A DNA stretch of 37,932 nt from a virus, in the IMG/VR virus record IMGVR_UViG_3300007734_000659, positions 1 to 37,932 of that record; one strand, 5' to 3'. The first letter of the stretch is position 1. Each line of letters begins with the position of its first letter. Below the pieces are notes generated by a model, which searched no databases, was not told the DNA's origin, and saw only the letters and a list, made by a program, of their open reading frames with translations. This document shows positions 15,719-22,456 of the stretch, piece by piece. The position numbers and the translations under genes are program-made.

Positions 15719-17034
15719 ATTCGTTCCTCTCTATGTTGCATCTCAAAGTCCCACAGCTCATCTAATGTGATGGTTTGCAGGGTCTTGCCCTTGGGCGGTG
15801 TCTGATCTTTTGCTTCTTGTCTGTAAGCTACTGCCATCATCCGAAAAGCATCGCTCGGGTGACTTGTCCAATCGTGCCTCGGAGTCTGACGAAATGCTTT
15901 TTTGTCTTCATCATATTCACGTTGATACTGTCTGAGTGCCTCTAATCCCTCTTCACAGCGCGGATCAAAGTAGCACAGCGGTAAAATCATTCTAACCGCT
16001 TGAATGCCATCTTGCACACCGATTTCGGGAACAATTGCAAGTTTGCTCATACCGCCCAAATGCGCCGCTAACTGCTCAACAATGGACTTACCCCCCGAGG
16101 CAAGGGTCTTGGCTCTGGCATCATGCGGCAGGTAATGGCGGGTGTATCGGTAACCCTTGGCTATGACCGCACTGGCTATTTCCTCAATGCTTGCGCCGCT
16201 GACAGCGTAATAGTCCATTACCCTGATCTCGCCCCGCACGACCTGATACCACCAAATTGCGGTGTCATCTCGATAACCTAAGTCCCATGCGGTGAATACT
16301 GGTGAGTCAGGCTCAAACGGTAGCTCACAAATCCTGCCCTCGTCATCAGCTTGGCGCATCTCTTGACCAAAAAATGCCCCCAGCAAGGCGGCATCAAAGC
16401 TGCACTCATACTCTTGGTCGTACTGATCTTGGCTTAACTGCGACCGAGCCGCTTGCAATTCTGAGTCTGGCAACAGCTTGGACACTGAGGCCGGTAGGCG
16501 CAGCAAAAACCAATCTGGCACTACTTGGCTGACCTTGTAGATGTCGTGGAACTGGTTCTTGCCCTTTGGCGTACCCCCAAACACAGCCCAACCGAGCCGA
16601 TCACTCAAACAAGGCCGAATGATGTTTCCCCAGACGCTTGGTCTGAAGTCACCGTATTCGTCCATGTAAACGCCATTAAAGCCCATGCCCCGCATAGCGT
16701 CTGCGTTGTCTGCGCCAAACAGCATTATCTTTGCGCCGTTCACAAGCTCCACCATTAGGTCTGCTTCGTTTGTGGCTTTGGTTACTGGTGCGGCGTAGTG
16801 TTTGATGTAATCCCATGCCACTCGTTTAGCCTGGCTTCTAAACGGCGCTATGTAGGCATACTGTGCGCCACGACCGCCCTCAGTGATTGCTCGCTTGATC
16901 AGGTCATTGATTGCCGCTACGGTCTTTCCCGCCCTACGGTGGGCAAGTAGGCATGACCATCTCTCAGTCCTCAAATGAAACGGCATGAAAGCCGCCCGAG
17001 GGCTATACGGCAGGATTACTTCACGCCGCCCCAT
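15715..17034 (-). CDS. terL: Terminase large subunit
   Basis: A 439-aa packaging motor. The ATPase has Walker A AHRRAGKT (residues 31-38), Walker B GVYMDEYG (D125, E126) and the coupling motif FGGTPKGKN (152-160). The RNase H-like nuclease has AWDLGYRDDTAIW (D251, D256/257), HDARAKT (304-310) and SHPSDAFRMM with D395. All key residues are present, so the enzyme should be active. It overlaps the small subunit gene by 19 nt and precedes the 92-aa and portal genes. The type cannot be proven, but a headful mechanism fits the circular permutation implied by the homologous window ends. Confidence 0.93.
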   Translation of the reverse strand: MGRREVILPYSPRAAFMPFHLRTERWSCLLAHRRAGKTVAAINDLIKRAITEGGRGAQYAYIAPFRSQAKRVAWDYIKHYAAPVTKATNEADLMVELVNGAKIMLFGADNADAMRGMGFNGVYMDEYGDFRPSVWGNIIRPCLSDRLGWAVFGGTPKGKNQFHDIYKVSQVVPDWFLLRLPASVSKLLPDSELQAARSQLSQDQYDQEYECSFDAALLGAFFGQEMRQADDEGRICELPFEPDSPVFTAWDLGYRDDTAIWWYQVVRGEIRVMDYYAVSGASIEEIASAVIAKGYRYTRHYLPHDARAKTLASGGKSIVEQLAAHLGGMSKLAIVPEIGVQDGIQAVRMILPLCYFDPRCEEGLEALRQYQREYDEDKKAFRQTPRHDWTSHPSDAFRMMAVAYRQEAKDQTPPKGKTLQTITLDELWDFEMQHREERI

Positions 17035-17324
17035 GTCACCACCATTTCTACCGGCCCCTCATCCTTGCCAGTAATTTCAGTCCTTGCAAGTTTGGGTACA
17101 TGGTATTCGACCACTGATTGGAATAGCTCAAACGCTTTGGCAGGGTTGGGTTTTATGTCAGCCTCAGGAATGCCATTAGCAACGTCATCAAGCCATTGTG
17201 TGAGCCGGTGAGCATTACCATCCACAAACATCGCTATCGCCTCTCTAGCCTGCGCTGTGACCTTATTAGGCACACCCGCAACTCGACCGCCTTTTTTCTT
17301 TCCAGATTTAGCTACTGTATTCAT
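17016..17324 (-). CDS. Terminase small subunit-like protein
   Basis: A 102-aa protein starting MNTVAKSGKKKGGRVAGVPN followed by KVTAQAREAIAMFVD. The basic N-terminus with GR.AGVPNK and the following helices are characteristic of a phage TerS-like / DUF5681-like family that recognises phage DNA and hands it to TerL. It lies directly upstream of TerL with a 19-nt overlap and downstream of the ADP-ribosyltransferase-like gene with a four-base overlap (ATGA). The role is supported by context more than by a unique motif. Confidence 0.7.
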   Translation of the reverse strand: MNTVAKSGKKKGGRVAGVPNKVTAQAREAIAMFVDGNAHRLTQWLDDVANGIPEADIKPNPAKAFELFQSVVEYHVPKLARTEITGKDEGPVEMVVTWGGVK

Positions 17325-18931
17325 TTTGCTAATGCTTTAGATAACTTTTTTTGCTTATCTTTTTTTTCTGCCGCAAGCAAATCAGGCAGTGCAACTCCCG
17401 CAGCAATTGCTGTTGCAACGTCTTTACGCAATGGGTCAAAGGCGGCAAATTTAGATCTTATCTGATCGGGTTTAAAGACAACCCCAACATCTACCAGTTT
17501 TGCAGGGCCACCGCCAGGATCAAATGTGTTTTTCAATATCAAAGCATCATGACCGCCAGCCAAAGCCTGATCAATTAAATCGGAATATGTTTGCTCTCTA
17601 TATGATTTGCCGCCAAAGTCATGAACCATAGGGTTTTTGTAACGTAAAGCAACAGGCATGACGTTTCCACCTGTTTGAGTTTTTTCAATAAGAGCACGTT
17701 CATTTTTAACGGCTCTAAATTTATCTATTTCGTTCATTGCAGATTTAGCCGCATCTTCACCAACTAATTGGCTTATTTCTTTTTTTAATCCTTTGAGCTG
17801 GGCATCTGAATAACTGTTGTACCAACCATAAGGCATTAATTCTTTATATTTCTTATCTAACAATTCAGCTTGCGCTTGTGGATGTTGCAAATTGTAAAAT
17901 GTTTGGTTAATCTTTTCGGTCATGGTGTCTCTGGCATCACCATACTTTGCAACCAAAGATTGAGCTTCTTGCATTCTTTGTATTTCAGAATCTTCCGCAA
18001 TTTGCATTTGTTTGTCGTGTTCGTTCCAATCGCCACGCTTTTCTGCCGATTTTGCTTTACGCATAGCTTCTCTGTATTCTCTAGAACCGCCAATCTGAGC
18101 ATATCCAGATGCGGTTTCTGCCCCATGTCCTTGCATTGAAACTTGATTTAACTTGGCAATTTGATCATCAGGTATGCCTAATTTTTTAAGCATATCAATA
18201 CTTGATTGATCTGTTGTTCTTGTCATCATTGATGCAGGAGGATTTTGAGGGTCTCTAGCAAAGAAAAATCCTTTTTTTGCACTTTGAGCGCCAGTGGCTT
18301 CACCAAGCAAATTTGGATTGAAATTGGTTATGTCCCCAGTAGAGCCGTGATACCAATCATGCTCATACCCTTGCTGCAATGATCTTAAATATGGATCTAA
18401 AGATTGACTAGTTTGCATTGCATTTTGTTTTGCCAGCTCTAAAGCCGCCTCTTGCGGAGCTTTAACCGCTTTAATACTCATACCAACAGGCAAACCCTCT
18501 GTGGCTTTAATTGCTTTACCCGCCAATTTAGCGGTCGCTGGTGTCATAAACCCGCCCAGATCCTCCATTCCCGCCGTTTCTCGTCTGGGTGCGGTCGCCC
18601 TTGGCATCATGCCCAAAATGTCTGTGGTGGTCGGCAATACTGGTGTTGGGCTTACGTTAACACCGCCTGCGCCATATAACTTGTTGATACCCATCCGACC
18701 AAGGAATTCAATGTCGCCGCCCATGCCTGGCACTGATGCCGCACCACCCCTTACCAATGATTCCAAATTACTGCCAACCGATTGACCAAAACCCTTAAGC
18801 ATTCCAAGCAAATCGCCAGCACTAGCAGTCTTGCCGTTTTTTAGCGTGATCAGTGTGTCAGGCGTGATCGGGCCAGTGTCCTGACCATACCCACCACCTA
18901 GTGCCGCAACTAAATCACGGTAGTCAGCCAT
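17321..18931 (-). CDS. ADP-ribosyltransferase-like (ART-PolyVal type) phage protein
   Basis: A 536-aa protein. Residues about 190-240 hold the start of an ART fold: DWYHGSTGDITNFNPN (YHGS 194-197) and AKKGFFFARDPQNPP (220-232). Residues about 420-500 hold the end: NVMPVALRYKNPMVHDFGG, LAGGHDALILKNTFDPGG and DVGVVFKPDQIRSKFAAFD. This order is typical of ADP-ribosyltransferases in polyvalent proteins of phages, which use NAD to modify a host target. Between them is a charged helical insert of about 180 residues. The Gly-rich N-terminus looks like a virion or injection tail. Next to TerS, it may be packaged and injected; the target and catalytic Glu are not settled. Confidence 0.7.
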   Translation of the reverse strand: MADYRDLVAALGGGYGQDTGPITPDTLITLKNGKTASAGDLLGMLKGFGQSVGSNLESLVRGGAASVPGMGGDIEFLGRMGINKLYGAGGVNVSPTPVLPTTTDILGMMPRATAPRRETAGMEDLGGFMTPATAKLAGKAIKATEGLPVGMSIKAVKAPQEAALELAKQNAMQTSQSLDPYLRSLQQGYEHDWYHGSTGDITNFNPNLLGEATGAQSAKKGFFFARDPQNPPASMMTRTTDQSSIDMLKKLGIPDDQIAKLNQVSMQGHGAETASGYAQIGGSREYREAMRKAKSAEKRGDWNEHDKQMQIAEDSEIQRMQEAQSLVAKYGDARDTMTEKINQTFYNLQHPQAQAELLDKKYKELMPYGWYNSYSDAQLKGLKKEISQLVGEDAAKSAMNEIDKFRAVKNERALIEKTQTGGNVMPVALRYKNPMVHDFGGKSYREQTYSDLIDQALAGGHDALILKNTFDPGGGPAKLVDVGVVFKPDQIRSKFAAFDPLRKDVATAIAAGVALPDLLAAEKKDKQKKLSKALAK

Positions 18932-19086
18932 TATTTTTTCGCCAAGGCTTTCGCCAGCGCCATCTTTTTGTCGGCAGCCACATAGTCTTGGGCAACCTTA
19001 ACAGGGATGTCGGCTTTTTTTGCAAACTCTGGGTTATGCGCCGCCGCTTGCATGAATCGGGCTTGTTTAGCAGAATGACTAGGCAT
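18931..19086 (-). CDS. Small conserved phage protein, 51 aa
   Basis: A 51-codon gene from ATG 19,086 to TAA 18,931. The start overlaps the glycosyltransferase stop by eight bases and the stop overlaps the next ATG (TAATG). The peptide MPSHSAKQARFMQAAAHNPE continues with KKADIPVKVAQDYVAADKK. Peptides beginning PSHS..QARFM.A..HN are very common in phage genomes and have no known function. The C-terminal KALAK run resembles the end of the downstream ART-like protein. Helical and basic, it could be a nucleic-acid or virion-associated peptide. Confidence 0.8.
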   Translation of the reverse strand: MPSHSAKQARFMQAAAHNPEFAKKADIPVKVAQDYVAADKKMALAKALAKK

Positions 19087-19759
19087 CGACCACCTCTTTC
19101 ATTTTGATCAGGCCATTCATCATACGGCTTTTGGTGTTGAACCACTGCTTGCTGAAATCACAATCTTGATAATGCTCAAACTCAGGTATGCCCAACGTGT
19201 AATGGGCAATTCGGGCGTTTTTGTTTTCCTGCTCGCCAATTAACACGTTCCATTCTTTCGGTAGGTCACCGATAAGTGAATCGGGCAACCAACCGAATCG
19301 GTGTAGGTCTGAGCCGCTGTGATCGTCCACAAACTCAGGTGTCAGCACCTTGTTTCTTGGGTGTTCGCAATTCCACAGAATCAAACTTGACCAATTCTTT
19401 CGGGGATAGTCCCGATTCGCCGCTTCCATCGGTGTACCGATATATTTCCTTGGGTGCTTGGTCTGGTATTCGTGCTTGACCACCTGCACCGCTTTGGTTG
19501 GGTCAAATAGCTTGTTAAGGGCATCAATGTTTGACAACATCAGCATATCGCTTGCATCCAAGAATATTGCCCTGCCGGTGAACTTGGTGAAGTAAGGTAC
19601 AAGAAACCGCTGGTAGATAAATGCGTTTGTACCGTCCCGCTGCTTACCAAAAAACGGCGTGATGGCGACCGGCTCGCTAGTGCGCTCAATCAGGCTCTGG
19701 CAAAACACATGGTAGCCAATAGCCTCCCTTGGGTCGTAGCCAGCAAATATCCTGATCAT
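19079..19759 (-). CDS. Glycosyltransferase, GT8-like fold
   Basis: A 226-aa protein starting MIRIFAGYDPREAIGYHVFC, a typical GT-A N-terminus in phage glycosyltransferases. The metal-binding DXD-like element is DASD (68-71) within GRAIFLDASDMLMLSNID. Further elements are SSLILWNCEHPRN and ARIAHYTLG near the C-terminus, resembling the terminal His motif of GT8 enzymes. It would transfer a sugar from a nucleotide-sugar to an unidentified acceptor. It overlaps both neighbours by a few bases. With the DUF115 cassette it gives this phage at least two separate sugar-modifying loci. Confidence 0.75.
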   Translation of the reverse strand: MIRIFAGYDPREAIGYHVFCQSLIERTSEPVAITPFFGKQRDGTNAFIYQRFLVPYFTKFTGRAIFLDASDMLMLSNIDALNKLFDPTKAVQVVKHEYQTKHPRKYIGTPMEAANRDYPRKNWSSLILWNCEHPRNKVLTPEFVDDHSGSDLHRFGWLPDSLIGDLPKEWNVLIGEQENKNARIAHYTLGIPEFEHYQDCDFSKQWFNTKSRMMNGLIKMKEVVDA

Positions 19760-20112
19760 TTGAGGGTCAGCTTGTACAGGGTTGTGTCGATCAGCGCCGC
19801 TATCTCATCCACGATATTCTGGAGCTGGGTGTCATCTGGCAATGCCTCACGGTTTTTGTAGACGTAATCCTTGATGCTGGTGAGGTACTTAACAGGGTCT
19901 TTGGCGTTGTGAAAGTTCTCAGGGAAATCCTTGATCTTTTCGTAGCACCCTGCGTAAGCCTCGGCAAACTGATCAGCCAGGTCAACAATCTCAACGTAGT
20001 AAGCCCCCAGCGCCATGTGGACTGAAAATGAGTCAGTGGCTAAGTGCATGAAATGCGTCACGGTAGAGCTGTGAAACATTGTGGAAATAAAGTCGGCAAC
20101 GTCTTTTTTCAT
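19756..20112 (-). CDS. DUF5856-like hypothetical protein
   Basis: The start is placed at ATG 20,112 because AGGA lies five bases upstream and the following MKKDVADFISTMFHSSTVTH is a typical N-terminus; the nine codons before it overlap a terminator. The 118-aa protein is all-helical with His and Glu residues in the first half (FMHLATDSFSVHMALGAYY, IVDLADQFAEAYAG), resembling the ferritin-like DUF5856 proteins of phages. The function is unknown. It is the first gene after the terminator at 20,121-20,148 and overlaps the glycosyltransferase start by four bases. Confidence 0.65.
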   Translation of the reverse strand: MKKDVADFISTMFHSSTVTHFMHLATDSFSVHMALGAYYVEIVDLADQFAEAYAGCYEKIKDFPENFHNAKDPVKYLTSIKDYVYKNREALPDDTQLQNIVDEIAALIDTTLYKLTLK

Positions 20113-20120
20113 AGCAATCC

Positions 20121-20148
20121 TAAAAAAGGCAGGGGTCAATGCCCCTGC
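20121..20148 (-). terminator. Rho-independent terminator after HNH gene
   Basis: On the minus strand a perfect seven-base GCAGGGG/CCCCTGC stem with a six-base loop (20,129-20,148) is followed by CC-TTTTTT (20,122-20,128). It begins at the stop codon of the HNH/DUF1364 gene and its T-run lies only 9 nt from the next ATG (20,112). It marks the end of the replication and recombination block. Confidence 0.88.
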
Positions 20149-20489
20149 TAAGGAGACAACTGCGGCTCAATTGTAAACGCTGGAATCGGTACGTCAACAG
20201 GCCATAAACCTTGGTTGTAAAGTTTTGCAACCGTTGCAATGTGGGCTTGTTGCCATTTATCCTGACGTTCTTCCTTGGTCAAATCCTTACCCTGGTCGAT
20301 CTCGTAATGGCATTTGAGGCACAAAGCAGCCACTAGATTGTCATCAGCTTTAACGCCCCTACCCTTGCCCCCACCCCAATTTGTATGTGCGGCCTGCACC
20401 ATGTTGCCCGACCCGCAGGCTTGGCAATCAAGCCCCGCCACCAGCTTTAACAGCTTTTTTGACCTTACGTATTGATGTTTTTGAAACAA
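20148..20489 (-). CDS. HNH-type / DUF1364 protein
   Basis: A 113-aa protein of the phage DUF1364 type. The core has two Cys pairs, CQACG (residues 22-26) and CLKCH (57-61), an AAHTNWGGGKGRGVKADDN loop between them and the following EIDQGKDLTKEERQDKW. This is a zinc-stabilised HNH-like arrangement, so a nuclease or DNA-binding role in recombination is likely. The best start is TTG at 20,489, because the family's RSKKLLKLVA segment lies upstream of any ATG. This forces a 62-nt overlap with the NrdR-like gene in another frame. A terminator follows its stop. Confidence 0.75.
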   Translation of the reverse strand: MFQKHQYVRSKKLLKLVAGLDCQACGSGNMVQAAHTNWGGGKGRGVKADDNLVAALCLKCHYEIDQGKDLTKEERQDKWQQAHIATVAKLYNQGLWPVDVPIPAFTIEPQLSP

Positions 20490-20613
20490 TTATTGTCTCC
20501 AATGTTGTGAATCGGTGCTCGTTGGCGCATTCCAGCCGCCGCCTGCGCGTGTTGCCGGTGCTTGTTCGGGTTTCTTTGACTATCGTCCAAGTACCGCATT
20601 CTGGGCATCTCAT
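20428..20613 (-). CDS. NrdR-like zinc-ribbon protein, possible transcription regulator
   Basis: A 61-aa protein, MRCPECGTWTIVKETRTSTG followed by RRRRLECANEHRFTTLE. The CPEC pair, the basic RRRR stretch and the second CxxxH site match the N-terminal zinc ribbon of NrdR; the ATP-cone is absent. Phage Ogr/Delta late activators have a similar size and architecture, so a DNA-binding regulator is a fair inference. It overlaps NinB by four bases (ATGA). It sits just before the terminator separating replication genes from late genes, which is where a late regulator would be expected. Confidence 0.7.
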   Translation of the reverse strand: MRCPECGTWTIVKETRTSTGNTRRRRLECANEHRFTTLETIIVSKTSIRKVKKAVKAGGGA

Positions 20614-20888
20614 TCCTCAAGTGCTCTGAACTTAACGCCTTGCTGTGCGCCAAACATGGTGGATAACTCAATCAGCTCGTTCATCTCTGCCACGGTCATT
20701 TTGCTTGTCCTTGCTCCAATCACCACAAACCCGCCCTCAATGCCTGGCACAATCTTTTGCTTTTTTAGCCCCGCCGTCAATACGTTTTTCCACTCCCACT
20801 TGTCCAGCTTTTGACCGTACCAAACCACTTGCTGGGCAATGTCCTCAAGATTAGCCCACATCAGGCTGTTTTGCTTAAGACTTCTCAC
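20610..20888 (-). CDS. ninB: NinB-like recombination protein (short)
   Basis: A 92-aa protein matching the core of lambda NinB (Orf), a recombination mediator that binds ssDNA and SSB. Shared signatures are SLKQNSLMWANLEDIAQQV, WEWKNVLTAGLKKQKIVPG and GGFVVIGARTSKMTVAEMNE with ELIELSTMFGAQQGVKF. It starts with GTG at 20,888, one base after the upstream TAA. It lacks the N-terminal strand region of about 35 residues and the C-terminal tail of lambda NinB, so it is a minimal version. Neighbours VRR-NUC and HNH make a nin-like cluster. Confidence 0.85.
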   Translation of the reverse strand: MRSLKQNSLMWANLEDIAQQVVWYGQKLDKWEWKNVLTAGLKKQKIVPGIEGGFVVIGARTSKMTVAEMNELIELSTMFGAQQGVKFRALEE

Positions 20889-21707
20889 TTAATCACCACA
20901 AAAGCAAGAAATAGCTTCTTCATTTGGGTCAAACATATCAATTTGATCTACTGCAAACTGAATCATGGACGCGTAAGATGGACGGTCGGAACGAAATACC
21001 GCACCGCTTGGCTTGGATGCCAATGCCAATGCCTCCATTTTTGCCCACCAGATACCACGTTCTGGCTTTTCCGCAATCAGAGATAACACTTGTGCGCCGC
21101 CTTTAAGAAAGCAAAGGTCACAATTGCCGTGCATAGTCACACCGTTCATGTTTGGCAATTCAAGGTCAAAAGATTGATTTCGCCAAAATTCACCAACAGT
21201 TTGTTTAGTTACACCAGCGGCAACCAATGGAATTCTTGATTTGTCAGCAATCTTGGCGGCTCGGCGCTGTTCATCAGCCCTCATACCCACCCAATCCATT
21301 TGTTCATTGTGATCCCAACCAAGAGATTTCAAATATTTGTGAATTGTGCGGATTTTTAATTCAGCGGTGCAAAATCTTGTTACTGGGTTTGGCAAATAAT
21401 TCCGCTTTTTAATCAATGCTTCAAATGGCTCACCGTTTCTGCTGGCGGTTTCAAATGTTACACGTTCAAAAGCTGGATCGGCATCACGAAATTCAACCCA
21501 ATGAATTTCTACGTTCCAATTATTAGCACAGGCTTGGACAAATCTCAAAGTTGCCTCATCTTCCTTGCCCGTATTTGCAAAACAAACAATTGCTTCGCTT
21601 GGCAATTGCCCCCCCCCGCATTCTAATACTTTATACAACATATAAGCGCTTGTGCGTCCACCGCTAAAACTGATGCACGTTGGCTCTGTAATCTGGTAGG
21701 GATTCAA
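20889..21707 (-). CDS. PAPS-reductase-like / PP-loop enzyme
   Basis: A 272-aa enzyme of the phosphoadenosine-phosphosulfate reductase superfamily. The PP-loop is SGGRTSAYM (residues 15-23), followed by AIVCFANTGKEDEATLRFV and NPVTRFCTAELKIRTIHKYL. Cys113, the pair C196/C199 (HGNCDLCF) and the C-terminal C268/C270 (SCFCGD) could hold a cluster, as in DndC-type enzymes. Phage members are of unknown substrate: sulfur activation, DNA thio-modification or nucleotide chemistry are all possible. A run of nine G encodes Gly31-33. It overlaps VRR-NUC by four bases. No partner Dnd genes were seen. Confidence 0.8.
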   Translation of the reverse strand: MNPYQITEPTCISFSGGRTSAYMLYKVLECGGGQLPSEAIVCFANTGKEDEATLRFVQACANNWNVEIHWVEFRDADPAFERVTFETASRNGEPFEALIKKRNYLPNPVTRFCTAELKIRTIHKYLKSLGWDHNEQMDWVGMRADEQRRAAKIADKSRIPLVAAGVTKQTVGEFWRNQSFDLELPNMNGVTMHGNCDLCFLKGGAQVLSLIAEKPERGIWWAKMEALALASKPSGAVFRSDRPSYASMIQFAVDQIDMFDPNEEAISCFCGD

Positions 21708-21991
21708 TTTAATATTCCAATCATTCTCAAAGCCCCATCAGGACTGTCTACAACCGCCAATGCGCCACCTTTCCAGCTTCCATGCCACCTTAGCTGGTCT
21801 TCGTTCAAAGCCCTCTTAGACGGCGGTTTAAAGCCGTCCTTAACCTCCATAAGCAGGGTTTGGCCTTTATAGCCCACCAGCAGATCAGGTACACCCTTGC
21901 CAACACCAGCCAAAGACTGCACCGTAGCGCCAGCCGCGCGTAACGCCGTGACCACCGCTTCGTGATTTGCATCAATTTTTGCCGCCCTCAT
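21704..21991 (-). CDS. VRR-NUC domain nuclease
   Basis: A 95-aa single-domain VRR-NUC protein. The PD-(D/E)xK-type core reads GVGKGVPDLLVGYKGQTLLM followed by EVKDG, giving the acidic residue after GVP and the ExK catalytic pair; SKRALNEDQLRWH contains the conserved downstream Gln. Viral members of this size act as Holliday-junction resolvase-like or structure-specific nucleases in recombination. It overlaps the 91-aa gene by 20 nt and the PP-loop gene by four bases. This is a standard component beside ninB-type genes and complements the ERF/YqaJ system on the other strand. Confidence 0.87.
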   Translation of the reverse strand: MRAAKIDANHEAVVTALRAAGATVQSLAGVGKGVPDLLVGYKGQTLLMEVKDGFKPPSKRALNEDQLRWHGSWKGGALAVVDSPDGALRMIGILN

Positions 21992-22247
21992 TCATGCGCT
22001 TTCGTAAGTCATCAGCAGCTTTCTGCCCACGCCGCTTTACTACGTCTGATAAGGTTTTCTGCCACCAGGCTAATGCCTCGGCTTTCCCCTCCTCCCGAAT
22101 CTTCTTCTTGTAGCGCCTGATCCAGTCCCTCGCCTCGGTCTGGCGCAAGGTCTCCAGCATCAATAAGCGCTGTTCTGATGACAGATTGGCTAAATTCTTC
22201 ACCGTCTTTGAGTCTGGCAAGAATTGAGTTTGCAACAAGTCTTTCAT
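21972..22247 (-). CDS. Conserved hypothetical, 91 aa, charged helical
   Basis: Function is not recognised. The frame was chosen over an overlapping 88-codon frame because its product is a regular charged helix: LSSEQRLLMLETLRQTEARD followed by WIRRYKKKIREEGKAEALAWW and ending KAADDLRKRMNEGG. Proteins of this character are frequent in the replication region of lambdoid phages, downstream of the initiator. No Shine-Dalgarno is obvious before ATG 22,247, so translation may be coupled to the preceding zinc protein, whose stop lies 8 nt upstream. Confidence 0.65.
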   Translation of the reverse strand: MKDLLQTQFLPDSKTVKNLANLSSEQRLLMLETLRQTEARDWIRRYKKKIREEGKAEALAWWQKTLSDVVKRRGQKAADDLRKRMNEGGKN

Positions 22248-22255
22248 GCGTCATA

Positions 22256-22456
22256 TTAAAACTCGTTTCCAACTTCATGCCAACTTTGGACGGCAGGTTT
22301 TTTCTCAGTTCTTTGCCATTGGTGCTTGGAACACTTGGGTTTATCGCCGTCAGAATGAACTGACCAGCGGTTTGGGCAGCCGTGAACTGAACACATTAAA
22401 CGCAGTGTGTCATCAAAAGAATCATCTTTTTGCTGGGTGAACTTAGTTATTGCCAT
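22256..22456 (-). CDS. Small zinc-finger-like protein, 66 aa
   Basis: The start is ATG 22,456, inside the stop region of the DUF1376 gene, because GGAGGG lies nine bases upstream; an earlier in-frame ATG at 22,483 lies deep in the neighbour. The protein MAITKFTQQKDDSFDDTLRL carries CSVHGC, then NRWSVHSDG, then CSKHQW: three Cys and a His spaced as a small zinc site. Such proteins often follow phage replication initiators. The role is unknown; binding to DNA or to the replication complex is plausible. Confidence 0.7.
   Translation of the reverse strand: MAITKFTQQKDDSFDDTLRLMCSVHGCPNRWSVHSDGDKPKCSKHQWQRTEKKPAVQSWHEVGNEF

Noticed and set aside
22012-22278. An 88-codon frame overlapping the 91-aa helical protein
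   Set aside because: Its Ser/Gly-rich C-terminal half does not look like a folded protein, while the 91-aa frame is a coherent charged helix.
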